From: JALYUM01 sp036688685
Lineage (GTDB): Bacteria; Pseudomonadota; Gammaproteobacteria; Burkholderiales; Burkholderiaceae_D
Reading direction: 5' to 3'
Assembly (NCBI RefSeq): GCF_036688685.1
Contig: NZ_JAQQPS010000039.1
Coordinates: forward strand, 1 to 21,920
DNA length: 21,920 nucleotides
Numbering within the stretch: the first letter of the stretch is position 1; the number at the start of each line of letters is the position of its first letter. The notes under the pieces are model-generated. The model had not been told where the DNA came from. It ran no database searches and was given only the letters and a program-made list of their open reading frames with translations. Below are positions 5,819 to 14,711 of this stretch, piece by piece. The position numbers were made by a program, and so were the translations under genes.

Positions 5819-7672
5819 ATGAACTTTCCTGTAGCACGCCGCGCGGCGCCAACTTCGCTCGCCCTCGCCCTTTCCCTCTGCTCGTCCTTTGCTTTTGCAG
5901 ACGCTCTGCCTGAGATCCTCGTCACCGCCAGCCGCACGCCGCAAGCGGCGACCGACACGCTGGCCGATCACACCGTGATTTCGGCCGAACAAATCGTCCG
6001 CTCCGGCGCCACCAACCTGATCGACCTGCTGCAAAAGCAGCGCGCCATCGAAGTGGTGCGCAACGGCGGTCCGGGTACCGCATCATCGGTGCTGATCCGC
6101 GGCGCCGACGCCAAGCAAAGCGTGGTGCTGATCGACGGCATCCGCATCGGTTCATCCACCACCGGCACCGCCAACTGGGCCGCCCTGCCGCTGGCGACCA
6201 TCGAGCGCATCGAGATCGTCTACGGCCCGCTGGCCACGCTGTACGGCGCCGACGCCATCGGCGGCGTGGTGCAGATTTTTACCCGCCAGGGCGACGGCGC
6301 GCCGCGCATCACCGCCGCAATTTCCGCCGGCAGCGACCAGACCCGCAACGCGGACGTCGGCATTAGCGGCAAAACCGGTGGCTTCAGCTATGCCATCGCC
6401 GCCGTGCGCGACCAGGACGACGGTTTCTCGGCTGCGAAGCCAGGTAGTTCGTCCTACAACGCCGATAACGACGGCTACCGGCGCGACAGCGTCAACGCGC
6501 GCTTCAGCGCGGACGTGAATGCCGACAGCCAGGTCGGCCTGCAATACCTGCACAGCCGCCTGGAAGCCCAATACGATTCGGGTGCATCGAGCTTTGACAC
6601 GCGCACGGTACAGGACCTGGACAACGTCGCCGTCTTCGCCAACACCCGCATCACGCCGAACTGGCGCCTGCAGGGCCAGGCCGCGCAAGCCGACGACAAA
6701 TCGATCAGTATCAGCAGCGCGGCCACCAGTGGCACCAGTTACATCGCCACGCGCCAGAACCAGTTCAGCGTCCAAAGCGACCTGACCATCGGCGCAGACC
6801 TGCTGCAAGTGCTGCTCGAGCGGCGCGAAGAGGAAGTGGTATCCGGCTCCACCGCGGCGCTGAACACCCGCCGCGCCACCAATTCGGCCGGCGCCTCGTA
6901 TGCACTGAACCGCGGCCCCCACCTGGCCAGCGCCAGCGTCCGTCGCGACAACAGCTCGCAGTACGGCGGCAAGACCACCGGCGCCCTCGCCTACGGCTAC
7001 CGCTTCACACCGGCGCTGCGGGCCAACGCAAGTTTTGGCACGAGCTTCCGCGCGCCGACCTTCAATGACCTCTACTACCCCGGTTTCGGCGTGGCGTCCA
7101 ACAAGCCGGAACATGGTCGCAATGTCGAAGGTGGGCTGTACTGGAAGGACGGCGCCAGCGAAGCGAGCGTGACGTACTTCCATAACCGCCTGACCGACCT
7201 GCTGGTCACCGCCGCCGTCTGCCCGGTGGAACCGGCCACCCACACTTTCGGTTGCGCCTACAACGTCGACCGCGCCACGCTGTCCGGCGTGACCATCGGC
7301 GCCAGCACGCGCCTGTATGCCATCGACCTGCGCGGCTCGCTCGACTTCCAGGATCCACGCGACGACACCACGGCCAAGCAGTTGGTGCGGCGCGCCAAGC
7401 GCCACGCCCAGTTCAGTGCCGAATACACGGTCGGCGCCCTGACCACCGGCGCCGGCGTGCAGCTCTCCGGCCGCCGCTACGACGACCTCGCCAACCGCAA
7501 TACGCTGGGTGGCTACGGTCTCGTGAATCTGTTCGCTTTATACCAGGTGACGGGCGACTGGTCGGTATTGGCGCGCTGGAACAACGTGGCCGACAAAAAG
7601 TATGAACTGGCGCGTTACTACGGCACCGCCGGCTCGCAAGTATTTGTCGGCCTGCGTTACGGCATGCGTTAA
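5819..7672 (+). CDS. btuB: TonB-dependent vitamin B12 outer membrane receptor
   Basis: A 617-residue outer membrane receptor that imports cobalamin and other corrinoids using TonB energy. A signal peptide of about 27 residues ends in FAFA before DALP. A TonB box (PEILVTAS) follows directly, then the plug domain (about residues 40-150, with SVLIRGADAKQSVVLIDGIRI and GPLATLYGADAIGG) and a beta-barrel to the C-terminus. Start 5819 is preferred over the in-frame ATG at 5813 because GAAG lies 6 bases upstream. The last barrel strand ends in ...GLRYGMR rather than with a terminal aromatic residue, slightly unusual for an outer membrane protein. It is the first gene behind the riboswitch. Confidence 0.94.
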   Translation: MNFPVARRAAPTSLALALSLCSSFAFADALPEILVTASRTPQAATDTLADHTVISAEQIVRSGATNLIDLLQKQRAIEVVRNGGPGTASSVLIRGADAKQSVVLIDGIRIGSSTTGTANWAALPLATIERIEIVYGPLATLYGADAIGGVVQIFTRQGDGAPRITAAISAGSDQTRNADVGISGKTGGFSYAIAAVRDQDDGFSAAKPGSSSYNADNDGYRRDSVNARFSADVNADSQVGLQYLHSRLEAQYDSGASSFDTRTVQDLDNVAVFANTRITPNWRLQGQAAQADDKSISISSAATSGTSYIATRQNQFSVQSDLTIGADLLQVLLERREEEVVSGSTAALNTRRATNSAGASYALNRGPHLASASVRRDNSSQYGGKTTGALAYGYRFTPALRANASFGTSFRAPTFNDLYYPGFGVASNKPEHGRNVEGGLYWKDGASEASVTYFHNRLTDLLVTAAVCPVEPATHTFGCAYNVDRATLSGVTIGASTRLYAIDLRGSLDFQDPRDDTTAKQLVRRAKRHAQFSAEYTVGALTTGAGVQLSGRRYDDLANRNTLGGYGLVNLFALYQVTGDWSVLARWNNVADKKYELARYYGTAGSQVFVGLRYGMR

Positions 7673-7679
7673 TAGCATC

Positions 7680-8714
7680 ATGACGACCCTCTCCTTCCCG
7701 AGCATGCGCCGGCGCGCGCTGGCGATCATCGGCACACTGGTGCTGCTGGCTCTGGGCAGCCTGGTGCTGTCGTGCGCGCTGGGGTCGGTCGCCATTCCGC
7801 TGGCCGACATGCCCGCCGCGCTGGTGCAGATGGTGCACGGCACCAGCAGCGGCGCCAGTCTGGCCGCAACGCTGCTGGAATTACGCCTGTCGCGCGCGCT
7901 GGTGGCCTTCGTCACCGGCGCCGCACTGGCGCTGGCCGGGGTCATGATGCAGGCGCTGCTGCGCAATCCGCTGGCCGACCCGTACGTGCTGGGCATTTCG
8001 GCCGGCGCATCGGTTGGCGCACTGGCGGCACTGATGTTCATGTGCGCGCTGTGGGTGGTCGACGCCAGCGCGTTTGCCGGCGCGGTGATCGTTTCCAGCA
8101 TGCTGTATCTGCTGGCGCGGCGCGGTCTGCGCAGCGGTGCGCCGGCCGAAGGCGGCGCCTCGGTACTGCTGCTGACCGGCGTGATTCTTTCGTCGGCCTG
8201 CATGGCGCTGGTCACCTTGATGCTGTCGATCGCGCCCGAAAGCCGTTTAAGAAGCATGATTTTCTGGATGATCGGCGACCTGGCCGGCGCGCCGCTGCGC
8301 GTCCTGCCCTGGCTCGTCCTGGCGGGCGGCCTGCTGTTCGCCATGCGCGGCGCGCGCGCCCTGAATGTGCTGGCCATGCACGCCGAAGGTGCGGTCGCAC
8401 TGGGCGTGCCGGTCGGCGCCTTGCGCAAAGGCTTGTTTCTGGCGTCCGGCTTGCTGACCGCCAGCGCAGTCACCAGCGCCGGCAGCATCGGCTTCGTCGG
8501 CCTGATCGTGCCGCATGCCTGCCGCTTTGCCTGCGGCCCTGACCACCGCTTGCTGGTACCCGCCGCCACGCTGGCCGGCGGCGCCTTCCTGGTTCTCGCC
8601 GACACATTGGCGCGCACGGTATTGGCCCCGCAGCAGCTGCCGGTGGGCGTGGTCACCGCGCTGATCGGCGCGCCGGTCTTTTTATGGCAGCTGCACCGGC
8701 TGCACCGCGCATGA
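7680..8714 (+). CDS. btuC: Corrinoid ABC transporter permease, FecCD family
   Basis: A 344-residue inner membrane permease with about ten hydrophobic helices. The family signature is the stretch GVMMQALLRNPLADPYVLGI followed by SAGASVGA near residue 90; the C-terminal GSIGFVGLIVPHACR is also typical. It should form the BtuC2D2 channel that moves corrinoids from periplasm to cytoplasm. Start 7680, 7 bases after btuB, is preferred over an upstream in-frame start inside btuB. It overlaps btuD by four bases (ATGA). FecCD permeases also move iron siderophores; the B12 assignment rests on the riboswitch and the flanking btu/cob genes. Confidence 0.92.
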   Translation: MTTLSFPSMRRRALAIIGTLVLLALGSLVLSCALGSVAIPLADMPAALVQMVHGTSSGASLAATLLELRLSRALVAFVTGAALALAGVMMQALLRNPLADPYVLGISAGASVGALAALMFMCALWVVDASAFAGAVIVSSMLYLLARRGLRSGAPAEGGASVLLLTGVILSSACMALVTLMLSIAPESRLRSMIFWMIGDLAGAPLRVLPWLVLAGGLLFAMRGARALNVLAMHAEGAVALGVPVGALRKGLFLASGLLTASAVTSAGSIGFVGLIVPHACRFACGPDHRLLVPAATLAGGAFLVLADTLARTVLAPQQLPVGVVTALIGAPVFLWQLHRLHRA

Positions 8715-9478
8715 TCGCCACGCGCAATCTCTCTTTGCTGGCCGGTCCGCGCACGCTGGTCAGCGACCTCGACTGGCAGGTCGGCGCCGGCGAATGCTGG
8801 AGCATCATCGGCCGCAACGGCGCCGGCAAAAGTACCCTGATCCGCACGCTGGCAGGCCTGCGCGCACCGGATGCCGGCACCGTCACGCTCAACCAGCGTC
8901 CACTGGCCGACTGGCCGCTGGCGCAACTGGCGCGCGCGCGGGCCTTCCTGGCCCAGTCGCGCAGCGACGCGTTCGGCTACAGCGCGCTCGACACCGTGCT
9001 GGCCGCGCGCCACCCGTATGGCGCGCAGCGCTACTGGGAAAGCACAGCCGACCAGGATGCGGCCCGCACCGCGCTGGCAGCGATGGAAGTCGAGCACCTG
9101 GCGCAGCGCGACGTGCGCACCCTGTCCGGCGGCGAGCGCCAGCGCGTGGCAATTGCCGCCATGCTGGCGCAGGACACACCGCTGCTGCTGCTCGACGAAC
9201 CGGCCAATGCGCTCGACCTGGCGCACCAGTCGGCGGTCACGCGCCTGCTGGTAAAGCTGTGCCGCGAGCAGAGCAAAACCATCGTCGCCATCGGCCACGA
9301 CCTGAACCTGGCGCACCAGGCCTCCACCCACGCGCTGCTGTTGATGGGCGACGGCGAGTGGCTGGCCGGACCGACCGAACAGGTCATGACGGCGCCACTA
9401 TTGAGCCGCTACCTCCACCACCCGATCGAAGTGCTGCAGCATGGCGCGCGGCGCATCTTCATTTCAAGCGAAGGATAA
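8711..9478 (+). CDS. btuD: Corrinoid ABC transporter ATP-binding protein
   Basis: A 255-residue ABC ATPase that powers BtuC. Walker A is GRNGAGKST (34-42), the Q-loop Gln is residue 82, the signature is LSGGERQ (138-144), Walker B is LLLLDEP (158-164) and the H-loop His is residue 196. ATG 8711 overlaps the btuC stop as ATGA; an upstream in-frame ATG at 8684 lies inside btuC and is rejected. Its partner binding protein BtuF is encoded eight genes downstream in the same operon rather than beside it. Confidence 0.93.
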   Translation: MIATRNLSLLAGPRTLVSDLDWQVGAGECWSIIGRNGAGKSTLIRTLAGLRAPDAGTVTLNQRPLADWPLAQLARARAFLAQSRSDAFGYSALDTVLAARHPYGAQRYWESTADQDAARTALAAMEVEHLAQRDVRTLSGGERQRVAIAAMLAQDTPLLLLDEPANALDLAHQSAVTRLLVKLCREQSKTIVAIGHDLNLAHQASTHALLLMGDGEWLAGPTEQVMTAPLLSRYLHHPIEVLQHGARRIFISSEG

Positions 9479-9482
9479 AAAC

Positions 9483-10085
9483 ATGGACGACATTAACGAA
9501 CGCCACCGGGTCCGCATGGAACGCAAGAAGGCGGTGATCGACCAGACCATCGCCGCGGCGACCAGGACGATCGGCATCATCATCGTCAATACCGGCAACG
9601 GCAAGGGCAAAAGTTCGAGCGGCTTCGGCATGGTCAGCCGCGCGCTCGGTCACGGCATGAAAGTGGCCGTGGTCCAGTTCATCAAGGGCGCCATGTCGAC
9701 CGGCGAAGAAAACTTCCTGCGCCGCTTCCCGGACGAAGTCGAATTTCACGCAATGGGCGAAGGCTATACCTGGGACACCCAGGACCGCGTACGCGATACC
9801 GAAAAAGCGCTCGAAGCCTGGGCCATGGCCAAGCGCTTCATGCAAGATCCTTCCATCGGCCTGGTGCTGCTAGACGAGTTGAACATCGCCTTGAAGTACC
9901 GCTACCTCGATGTCGACATGGTCATCGACGATCTGCTGGCGCGGCCCGCCATGCAGCACGTGGTGATCACCGGCCGCGGCGCCCCCGATGCGCTGATCGA
10001 CATCGCCGATACCGTCACCGAAATGAACGTGGTCAAGCACGCCTTCAAGGCCGGTATCGCGGCCCAGGCCGGGACGGAGTTCTGA
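9483..10085 (+). CDS. cobO: Corrinoid adenosyltransferase (CobO/BtuR type)
   Basis: A 200-residue cytoplasmic enzyme that transfers the adenosyl group of ATP to cob(I)yrinate diamide, cobinamide or cobalamin. The N-terminal region RHRVRMERKKAVID precedes the P-loop TGNGKGKSS (37-45), where Ser replaces the more usual Thr after the Lys; this is allowed in P-loops. VVQFIKG and LVLLDELNIAL are further family motifs. Start 9483 is favoured by AAGGA about 7 bases upstream; an earlier in-frame ATG lies inside btuD. It serves both uptake and assembly, matching its place between the transport genes and the assembly genes. Confidence 0.94.
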   Translation: MDDINERHRVRMERKKAVIDQTIAAATRTIGIIIVNTGNGKGKSSSGFGMVSRALGHGMKVAVVQFIKGAMSTGEENFLRRFPDEVEFHAMGEGYTWDTQDRVRDTEKALEAWAMAKRFMQDPSIGLVLLDELNIALKYRYLDVDMVIDDLLARPAMQHVVITGRGAPDALIDIADTVTEMNVVKHAFKAGIAAQAGTEF

Positions 10086-10087
10086 CC

Positions 10088-11368
10088 ATGGCCGCTGCGC
10101 GCATCGTACTGGTGGCCGCCGTCGCTTCCGGCCAGGGCAAGACCACCGTCACCGCGGCGCTCGCGCGTGCGCTGGTGCGGCGCGGCCAGCGCGTGCGCGT
10201 GTTCAAATGCGGCCCCGACTTTCTCGACCCGATGCTGCTCGAAGCGGCCAGCGGCGCGCCGGTCGGCACGCTCGACATGTGGATGGTGGGCGAAGACGCC
10301 TGCAGCCAGCAGCTGCACGCCGCCGCGCAGCAGGCCGATGTGATCCTGGTCGAAGGGGTCATGGGTTTGTACGACGGCACGCCGTCCTCGGCCGACCTGG
10401 CGCGCGCCCTTGGCATCCCGGTGCTGGCCGTGATCGACGCGTCGGCCATGGCGCAAACGGCTGGCGCCATCGTGCACGGCCTGCGCGATTACGGTCCGGT
10501 GGAGCTGGCCGGCGTGATCGCCAACCGGGTGGCCAGCCCGGGCCACGCAGCCATGGTGGCGGCCTCGCTGCGTGGCGTGCCGTTGTTCGGCACCCTGCCG
10601 CGCCAAACACACAAGCTGCCGGAACGCCATCTGGGGCTGGTGCAGGCATCGGAAATCGACGGCATCGACGCCCTGCTCGACACGCTGGCGCAGCAACTCG
10701 ACTTCGATGACGACGCCTGGAACAGCCTGCGCACGACGACAATCGACGCCGTGCCGTGCGCGCCCATCGCGCCGCTGCTGGCCGGTAAAACCGTGGCCAT
10801 CGCGCGCGACGCCGCATTTGCCTTCATCTATCCGGCCAACCTGACCGTGCTGACGGACCTGGGCGCCGCCATCGCCTGGTTCTCCCCGCTGGCGGGCGAC
10901 CCCGTGCCTGCACATGCCGATGCGGTCTGGCTGCCGGGCGGCTATCCGGAACTGCATGCGGACACGCTGTCCAACACGACCGCCTGGCAAACTTCGCTGC
11001 GCGCCGCACACGCTGCCGGCACGCCCATCGTCGCCGAATGCGGCGGCATGATGGCGCTGGCCGGGTCGCTGACCGATCTCACCGGCGCCACCTGGCCGAT
11101 GGCCGGCCTGCTGCCTGGTGACGTGACAATGCAGACCCGCCTGGCCGGGCTCGGACCGCAGGCTCTGGCGACTGCACACGGTCAACTGCGCGGCCATACG
11201 TTTCACTATTCGACGCTCGCCACCACCGTCCCGGCGCTTGCCCATACGGTCAAAAATCCCTCCGGCGTGCAAGGCGAGGCCGTCTACCGCGCCGGTTCGC
11301 TGACCGCGTCCTATTTCCACGCCTGGTTTCCCTCCTGCCCCACAGCGGTGGCGGCCATGTTCACATGA
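10088..11368 (+). CDS. cobB: Cobyrinate (hydrogenobyrinate) a,c-diamide synthase
   Basis: A 426-residue two-domain amidotransferase (CobB/CbiA family) that converts the a and c carboxylates of cobyrinate or hydrogenobyrinate to amides using glutamine and ATP. The N-terminal P-loop-like motif is ASGQGKTT (13-20), with VFKCGPDFLDP and VEGVMGLYDG downstream. The C-terminal class I glutaminase domain has PGGYPELH and the nucleophile Cys318 in AECGGMM. Whether the natural substrate is the cobalt-containing or cobalt-free form cannot be read from sequence. It starts 2 bases after cobO and overlaps cobU by ATGA. Confidence 0.93.
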   Translation: MAAARIVLVAAVASGQGKTTVTAALARALVRRGQRVRVFKCGPDFLDPMLLEAASGAPVGTLDMWMVGEDACSQQLHAAAQQADVILVEGVMGLYDGTPSSADLARALGIPVLAVIDASAMAQTAGAIVHGLRDYGPVELAGVIANRVASPGHAAMVAASLRGVPLFGTLPRQTHKLPERHLGLVQASEIDGIDALLDTLAQQLDFDDDAWNSLRTTTIDAVPCAPIAPLLAGKTVAIARDAAFAFIYPANLTVLTDLGAAIAWFSPLAGDPVPAHADAVWLPGGYPELHADTLSNTTAWQTSLRAAHAAGTPIVAECGGMMALAGSLTDLTGATWPMAGLLPGDVTMQTRLAGLGPQALATAHGQLRGHTFHYSTLATTVPALAHTVKNPSGVQGEAVYRAGSLTASYFHAWFPSCPTAVAAMFT

Positions 11369-11922
11369 GCACCACCCTCGTCCTCGGCGGTGCACGCTCC
11401 GGCAAGAGCGCGTATGCGGAAAAACTGGCCAGCGCATCCGGCCGCGCGGTGGTCTACATTGCCACCGCACGCGCGGGCGACAGCGAGATGGCGCAGCGCA
11501 TCGCGCATCACCGCGCCAGCCGGCCCGCGCACTGGACCACCGTCGAAGAAACCACGGCGCTCGCTGCGGCCATCGATGCATGGGCGCTACCCGACGCCGT
11601 GGTGCTGGTCGACTGTCTGACGCTGTGGCTCAGCAACCTGCTGTTTTCCGGCGCCGACAGTTTTCCTGACACCGGGCCGGTGACGCTGCCGCCGCTGTTT
11701 TACGCGCAACGCCAGGCGCTGATTGACGCCCTGGCCCGGGCGCGCGGCGACGTGATCCTGGTATCGAACGAAGTCGGCATGGGCATCGTCCCGATGGGCG
11801 CCGTGTCGCGCGCCTTTGTCGATGAACAGGGGCGTCTGAACCAGGCCGTGGCCGCCGCCTGCGACCGCGCCGTGTTCGTGGCCGCCGGCTTGCCGCTGGC
11901 ATTGAAAGGTTCCCTGTGCTGA
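11365..11922 (+). CDS. cobU: Adenosylcobinamide kinase / adenosylcobinamide-phosphate guanylyltransferase
   Basis: A 185-residue bifunctional enzyme (CobU/CobP) that phosphorylates adenosylcobinamide and then adds GMP to form adenosylcobinamide-GDP, the substrate of CobS. The P-loop is GGARSGKS (8-15). RIAHHRASRPAHW contains His48, which aligns with guanylylated His46 of Salmonella CobU. NEVGMGIVP and GRLNQ are further family marks. The ATG overlaps the cobB stop (ATGA), and the gene overlaps the next start by 7 bases. Confidence 0.95.
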   Translation: MSTTLVLGGARSGKSAYAEKLASASGRAVVYIATARAGDSEMAQRIAHHRASRPAHWTTVEETTALAAAIDAWALPDAVVLVDCLTLWLSNLLFSGADSFPDTGPVTLPPLFYAQRQALIDALARARGDVILVSNEVGMGIVPMGAVSRAFVDEQGRLNQAVAAACDRAVFVAAGLPLALKGSLC

Positions 11923-12851
11923 GCGGCCTGTCGCTGGTGCAGGTGGCCTTGCTGCTGGGCGCTGGCGTCCTGCTCGACGCGCTGCTGGGCGAGGCGCGGC
12001 GCTGGCACCCGCTGGTCGGTTTCGGCAACCTCGCCTCTCTGATTGAGCGCATCGGCAACCGTGCCAAGTGGCGCATCGCGCGCGGCGCGCTGGCATGGGC
12101 GCTGGCGGTGCTGCCTCTGTGCGCATGCGCGTGGTTTGCGATTGCCCACAGCGGCGGGCCGCTCGGGCTGGCGCTGCACGCGTTGCTGCTGTATTTTGCG
12201 CTGGGCCTGCGCAGCCTGCGCGAACACAATTTACCGATCGCCGATGCGCTCGAACGTGACGACCTGGCCGCGGCGCGCTCGCTGACTGCCCGCATCGTCA
12301 GCCGCGACACCACCCAGGCCAACCCCACCGACCTGGCCAAGGCCAGCACCGAATCGCTGCTCGAAAACGGCAACGACGCCGTCTTCGGCGCGCTGTTCTG
12401 GTTTGTGGTGGCGGGTGGCCCTGGCGTGCTGCTGTTCCGGCTGGCCAATACGCTCGACGCCATGTGGGGCTACCGCACGCCGCGTTTTTTACTATTTGGC
12501 CGCGTGGCCGCGCGCATCGACGACGTATTCAATTACGTGCCGGCGCGCCTGACCGCGCTGTCGTACGTGGTGCTGGCCGATTATCCCCGCCGCGCCTGGC
12601 GCTGCTGGCAGGTGCAGGCCCCGGCCTGGCCCAGCCCGAACGCGGGACCGGTCATGGCCAGCGGCGCCGGTGCGCTTGGCCTGGCGCTGGGTGGCAGCGC
12701 CATCTACGACGGCGTGGCCGAAACGCGGCCGGCACTCGGACTGGGCGAGGCGCCGGAAGGCGACGACATCCGGCGCGCGTGGCGCCTGGTGCGCGCCACC
12801 ACCTGGCTCTGGCTGACGGCAATCGCGCTGGCGGGAGCGCTGTATGCTTGA
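11916..12851 (+). CDS. cbiB: Adenosylcobinamide-phosphate synthase, membrane protein
   Basis: A 311-residue integral membrane protein (CbiB; CobD in Pseudomonas naming) that attaches (R)-1-aminopropan-2-ol O-phosphate to adenosylcobyric acid. Family motifs include GEARRWHPLVGFGNL near residues 25-40, TTQANPTDLAKASTESLLEN and DAMWGYRTPRFLLFG. Several hydrophobic helices are evident. The start is GTG at 11916, supported by AAAGG about 6 bases upstream, and overlaps the cobU stop by 7 bases. The gene overlaps the next ORF, which makes its amine-phosphate substrate, by 8 bases, so the two are probably coupled. Confidence 0.93.
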   Translation: MLSGLSLVQVALLLGAGVLLDALLGEARRWHPLVGFGNLASLIERIGNRAKWRIARGALAWALAVLPLCACAWFAIAHSGGPLGLALHALLLYFALGLRSLREHNLPIADALERDDLAAARSLTARIVSRDTTQANPTDLAKASTESLLENGNDAVFGALFWFVVAGGPGVLLFRLANTLDAMWGYRTPRFLLFGRVAARIDDVFNYVPARLTALSYVVLADYPRRAWRCWQVQAPAWPSPNAGPVMASGAGALGLALGGSAIYDGVAETRPALGLGEAPEGDDIRRAWRLVRATTWLWLTAIALAGALYA

Positions 12852-13833
12852 ACACGGTGGCAACCTGCGCGCCGCCGCCCGCGCCTTCGGGCGCCCCGTC
12901 GACGACTGGCTGGACCTGTCGGCAGGCCTCAATCCGCATTGGTACCGCGCACCACCACTGTCAGCCAATGCCTGGCATCGTCTGCCCGAAGTCGACGACG
13001 CCCTGCTGCATGCGGCGCGCGCTTTCTATGGCGCGCCGCAGCTGCTCGCCGTGCCCGGTACCCAGGCCGCGATCCAGGCGCTGCCGCAATTGCGCGCGCC
13101 GTCGCGGGTTGTGGTTGCCGCGCCATCGTATGCGGAACACGCGCATCACTGGGGGCGGCATGGTCACAGCTTGCGCGAAGTAGCGTATGCGGACCTGGAA
13201 GCGGCGGTCGACACCTGCGACGTGCTGGTGGTATGCAATCCCAATAACCCGACCGGTGCGCTGGTTCCTGCTGCGACGCTGCTCGATTGGCACGCGCGGC
13301 TCGCTGCGCGCGGTGGCTGGCTGGTGGTCGATGAAGCGTTTGCCGACATGGCGCCGCTTGATACCGTGGCCGCGCACACTGGGCAGCCAGGTTTGATCGT
13401 ACTGCGCTCGGTCGGCAAATTCTTTGGACTGGCCGGCGTGCGGGTCGGCTTTGTTGGTGCGCATGCGCTGCTGCTGGCCGCATTGGCCGATGCGCTGGGG
13501 CCCTGGACCGTCAGCGGCCCGGCGCAGCAGGTCGCCCGCGCCGCGCTCGAAGATGTGGAATGGCATGCGGCGACACGCGCGCGCCTGGCGCAACAGGGTG
13601 CGCGCCTGCGCGCGCTGCTGGCGGCGCATGGCATCGCATCGAGCGGCACCGATCTGTTTCAATGGTGGCCCGAACCGCATGCGACCGCTTTGCACGCGCA
13701 CATGGCCGAACGCGGCATCTGGGTGCGGCTGTTTACCAATGCGGCGCACGGCATCCGGCTTGGCCTGCCACCCGACGACACTGCCTGGCGCCGCCTGGCC
13801 CAGGCCCTCACTGAATGGACCCGCACAACATGA
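12844..13833 (+). CDS. cobD: L-threonine-O-3-phosphate decarboxylase (PLP enzyme)
   Basis: A 329-residue fold-type I PLP enzyme (CobD of Salmonella; CobC in Pseudomonas naming) that decarboxylates threonine phosphate to the aminopropanol phosphate used by CbiB. The motifs are HGGNLRAAAR at the N-terminus, LSAGLNP (25-31), NPNNPTG (132-138), Asp163 for the pyridine nitrogen, and Lys192 in LRSVGKFFGLAGVRVGF as the Schiff-base lysine. It resembles histidinol-phosphate aminotransferase, but the N-terminus and operon context fix the assignment. No threonine kinase to supply Thr-phosphate is found in this window. Confidence 0.92.
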   Translation: MLEHGGNLRAAARAFGRPVDDWLDLSAGLNPHWYRAPPLSANAWHRLPEVDDALLHAARAFYGAPQLLAVPGTQAAIQALPQLRAPSRVVVAAPSYAEHAHHWGRHGHSLREVAYADLEAAVDTCDVLVVCNPNNPTGALVPAATLLDWHARLAARGGWLVVDEAFADMAPLDTVAAHTGQPGLIVLRSVGKFFGLAGVRVGFVGAHALLLAALADALGPWTVSGPAQQVARAALEDVEWHAATRARLAQQGARLRALLAAHGIASSGTDLFQWWPEPHATALHAHMAERGIWVRLFTNAAHGIRLGLPPDDTAWRRLAQALTEWTRTT

Positions 13834-14711
13834 AGCACTCCTGGATACTGGCGCTGGCCGCCCTGGCCTTGCAAGCGCAAGCCGCCATCACCGTCGTCGA
13901 CGATGACGGCAACAAAGTCACCCTGCAACAGCCGGCGCAGCGCATCGTCGCGATGGCGCCGCATGTGACGGAATTATTGTTTGCCGCCGGCGGTGGCGCA
14001 AAAATCGTCGGCGCGGTCAGCTACAGCGATTTTCCCGAGGCCGCCAAGCGCATCCCGCAAATCGGCTCGAACCGCCAGGTCGACATGGAACGCGTGATCG
14101 CCTTGAAACCCGACCTGATCGTAGTCTGGCTGCACGGCAGTTCCGCACGCCAGGTCGAAGAGCTGCGTGCGCTCGGCATCCCGATGTTCCACAGCGAGCC
14201 GCGCAAACTCGACGACATCGCCGCCAGCGTGCAAAAGTTGGGCAAATTGATGGGTACCGAAGCGGTGGCCGAACCGGCCGCAGCCAGCCTGGCCCAGGAA
14301 CTGGCCAGCTTGCGCAAGCGCTACGCCAACCGTCCGCCCGTGCGCCTGTTTTATCAAGTGTGGGACAAGCCGCTGTACACGCTCAACGGCACCCATATCG
14401 TCAGCGACGCCATTGGCATGTGCGGCGGCGTGAACATCTTCGCATCCTTGAAGGTCACGGCGCCCATCGTGAATGTGGAAGCGGTGCTGCAGGAAGACCC
14501 GGAAGCGATTTTCAGCACCGGCGAGCGCAGCCTCGACGACGGCGGCGTCAACCTGTGGAAGCCGTACACCAGCATGACTGCCGTGAAACGCGCCAACCTG
14601 TTCCGGCTCGACGGCAACCTGCTCAACCGCGCCGGCCCGCGCATGGTGGCCGGCGCCGCCGTGCTGTGCGAAAAACTTGAACTGGCGCGCCAGCATCGGC
14701 GGTCCAAATGA
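13830..14711 (+). CDS. btuF: Periplasmic corrinoid-binding protein
   Basis: A 293-residue type III solute-binding protein that hands corrinoids from BtuB to BtuCD. Start 13830 (ATGA overlap with the previous stop) gives a good signal peptide with cleavage near LQAQA/AITV; an ATG five codons earlier only adds residues before it. PQRIVAMAPHVTELLFAAG, in its local form here (QRIVAMAP near residue 37), and IGSNRQVDMERVIALKPDLI are typical of BtuF/FhuD-type binders. It sits between assembly genes rather than with btuCD. It overlaps cobQ by four bases. Confidence 0.91.
   Translation: MKHSWILALAALALQAQAAITVVDDDGNKVTLQQPAQRIVAMAPHVTELLFAAGGGAKIVGAVSYSDFPEAAKRIPQIGSNRQVDMERVIALKPDLIVVWLHGSSARQVEELRALGIPMFHSEPRKLDDIAASVQKLGKLMGTEAVAEPAAASLAQELASLRKRYANRPPVRLFYQVWDKPLYTLNGTHIVSDAIGMCGGVNIFASLKVTAPIVNVEAVLQEDPEAIFSTGERSLDDGGVNLWKPYTSMTAVKRANLFRLDGNLLNRAGPRMVAGAAVLCEKLELARQHRRSK

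Noticed and set aside
6152..7405. A 417-codon minus-strand open frame inside btuB
   Set aside because: Gly/Ala/Val-rich with no recognisable domain; fully within the btuB barrel region.
7538..9331. A 597-codon minus-strand open frame opposite btuB-btuC-btuD
   Set aside because: Composition is typical of a shadow frame and it lies opposite three well-identified transport genes.
9902..11581. A 559-codon open frame on the minus strand opposite cobO-cobB-cobU
   Set aside because: High GC makes long antisense frames common; its product is Arg/His/Gly-rich with no motif, while the plus-strand genes have clear catalytic motifs and coupled starts.
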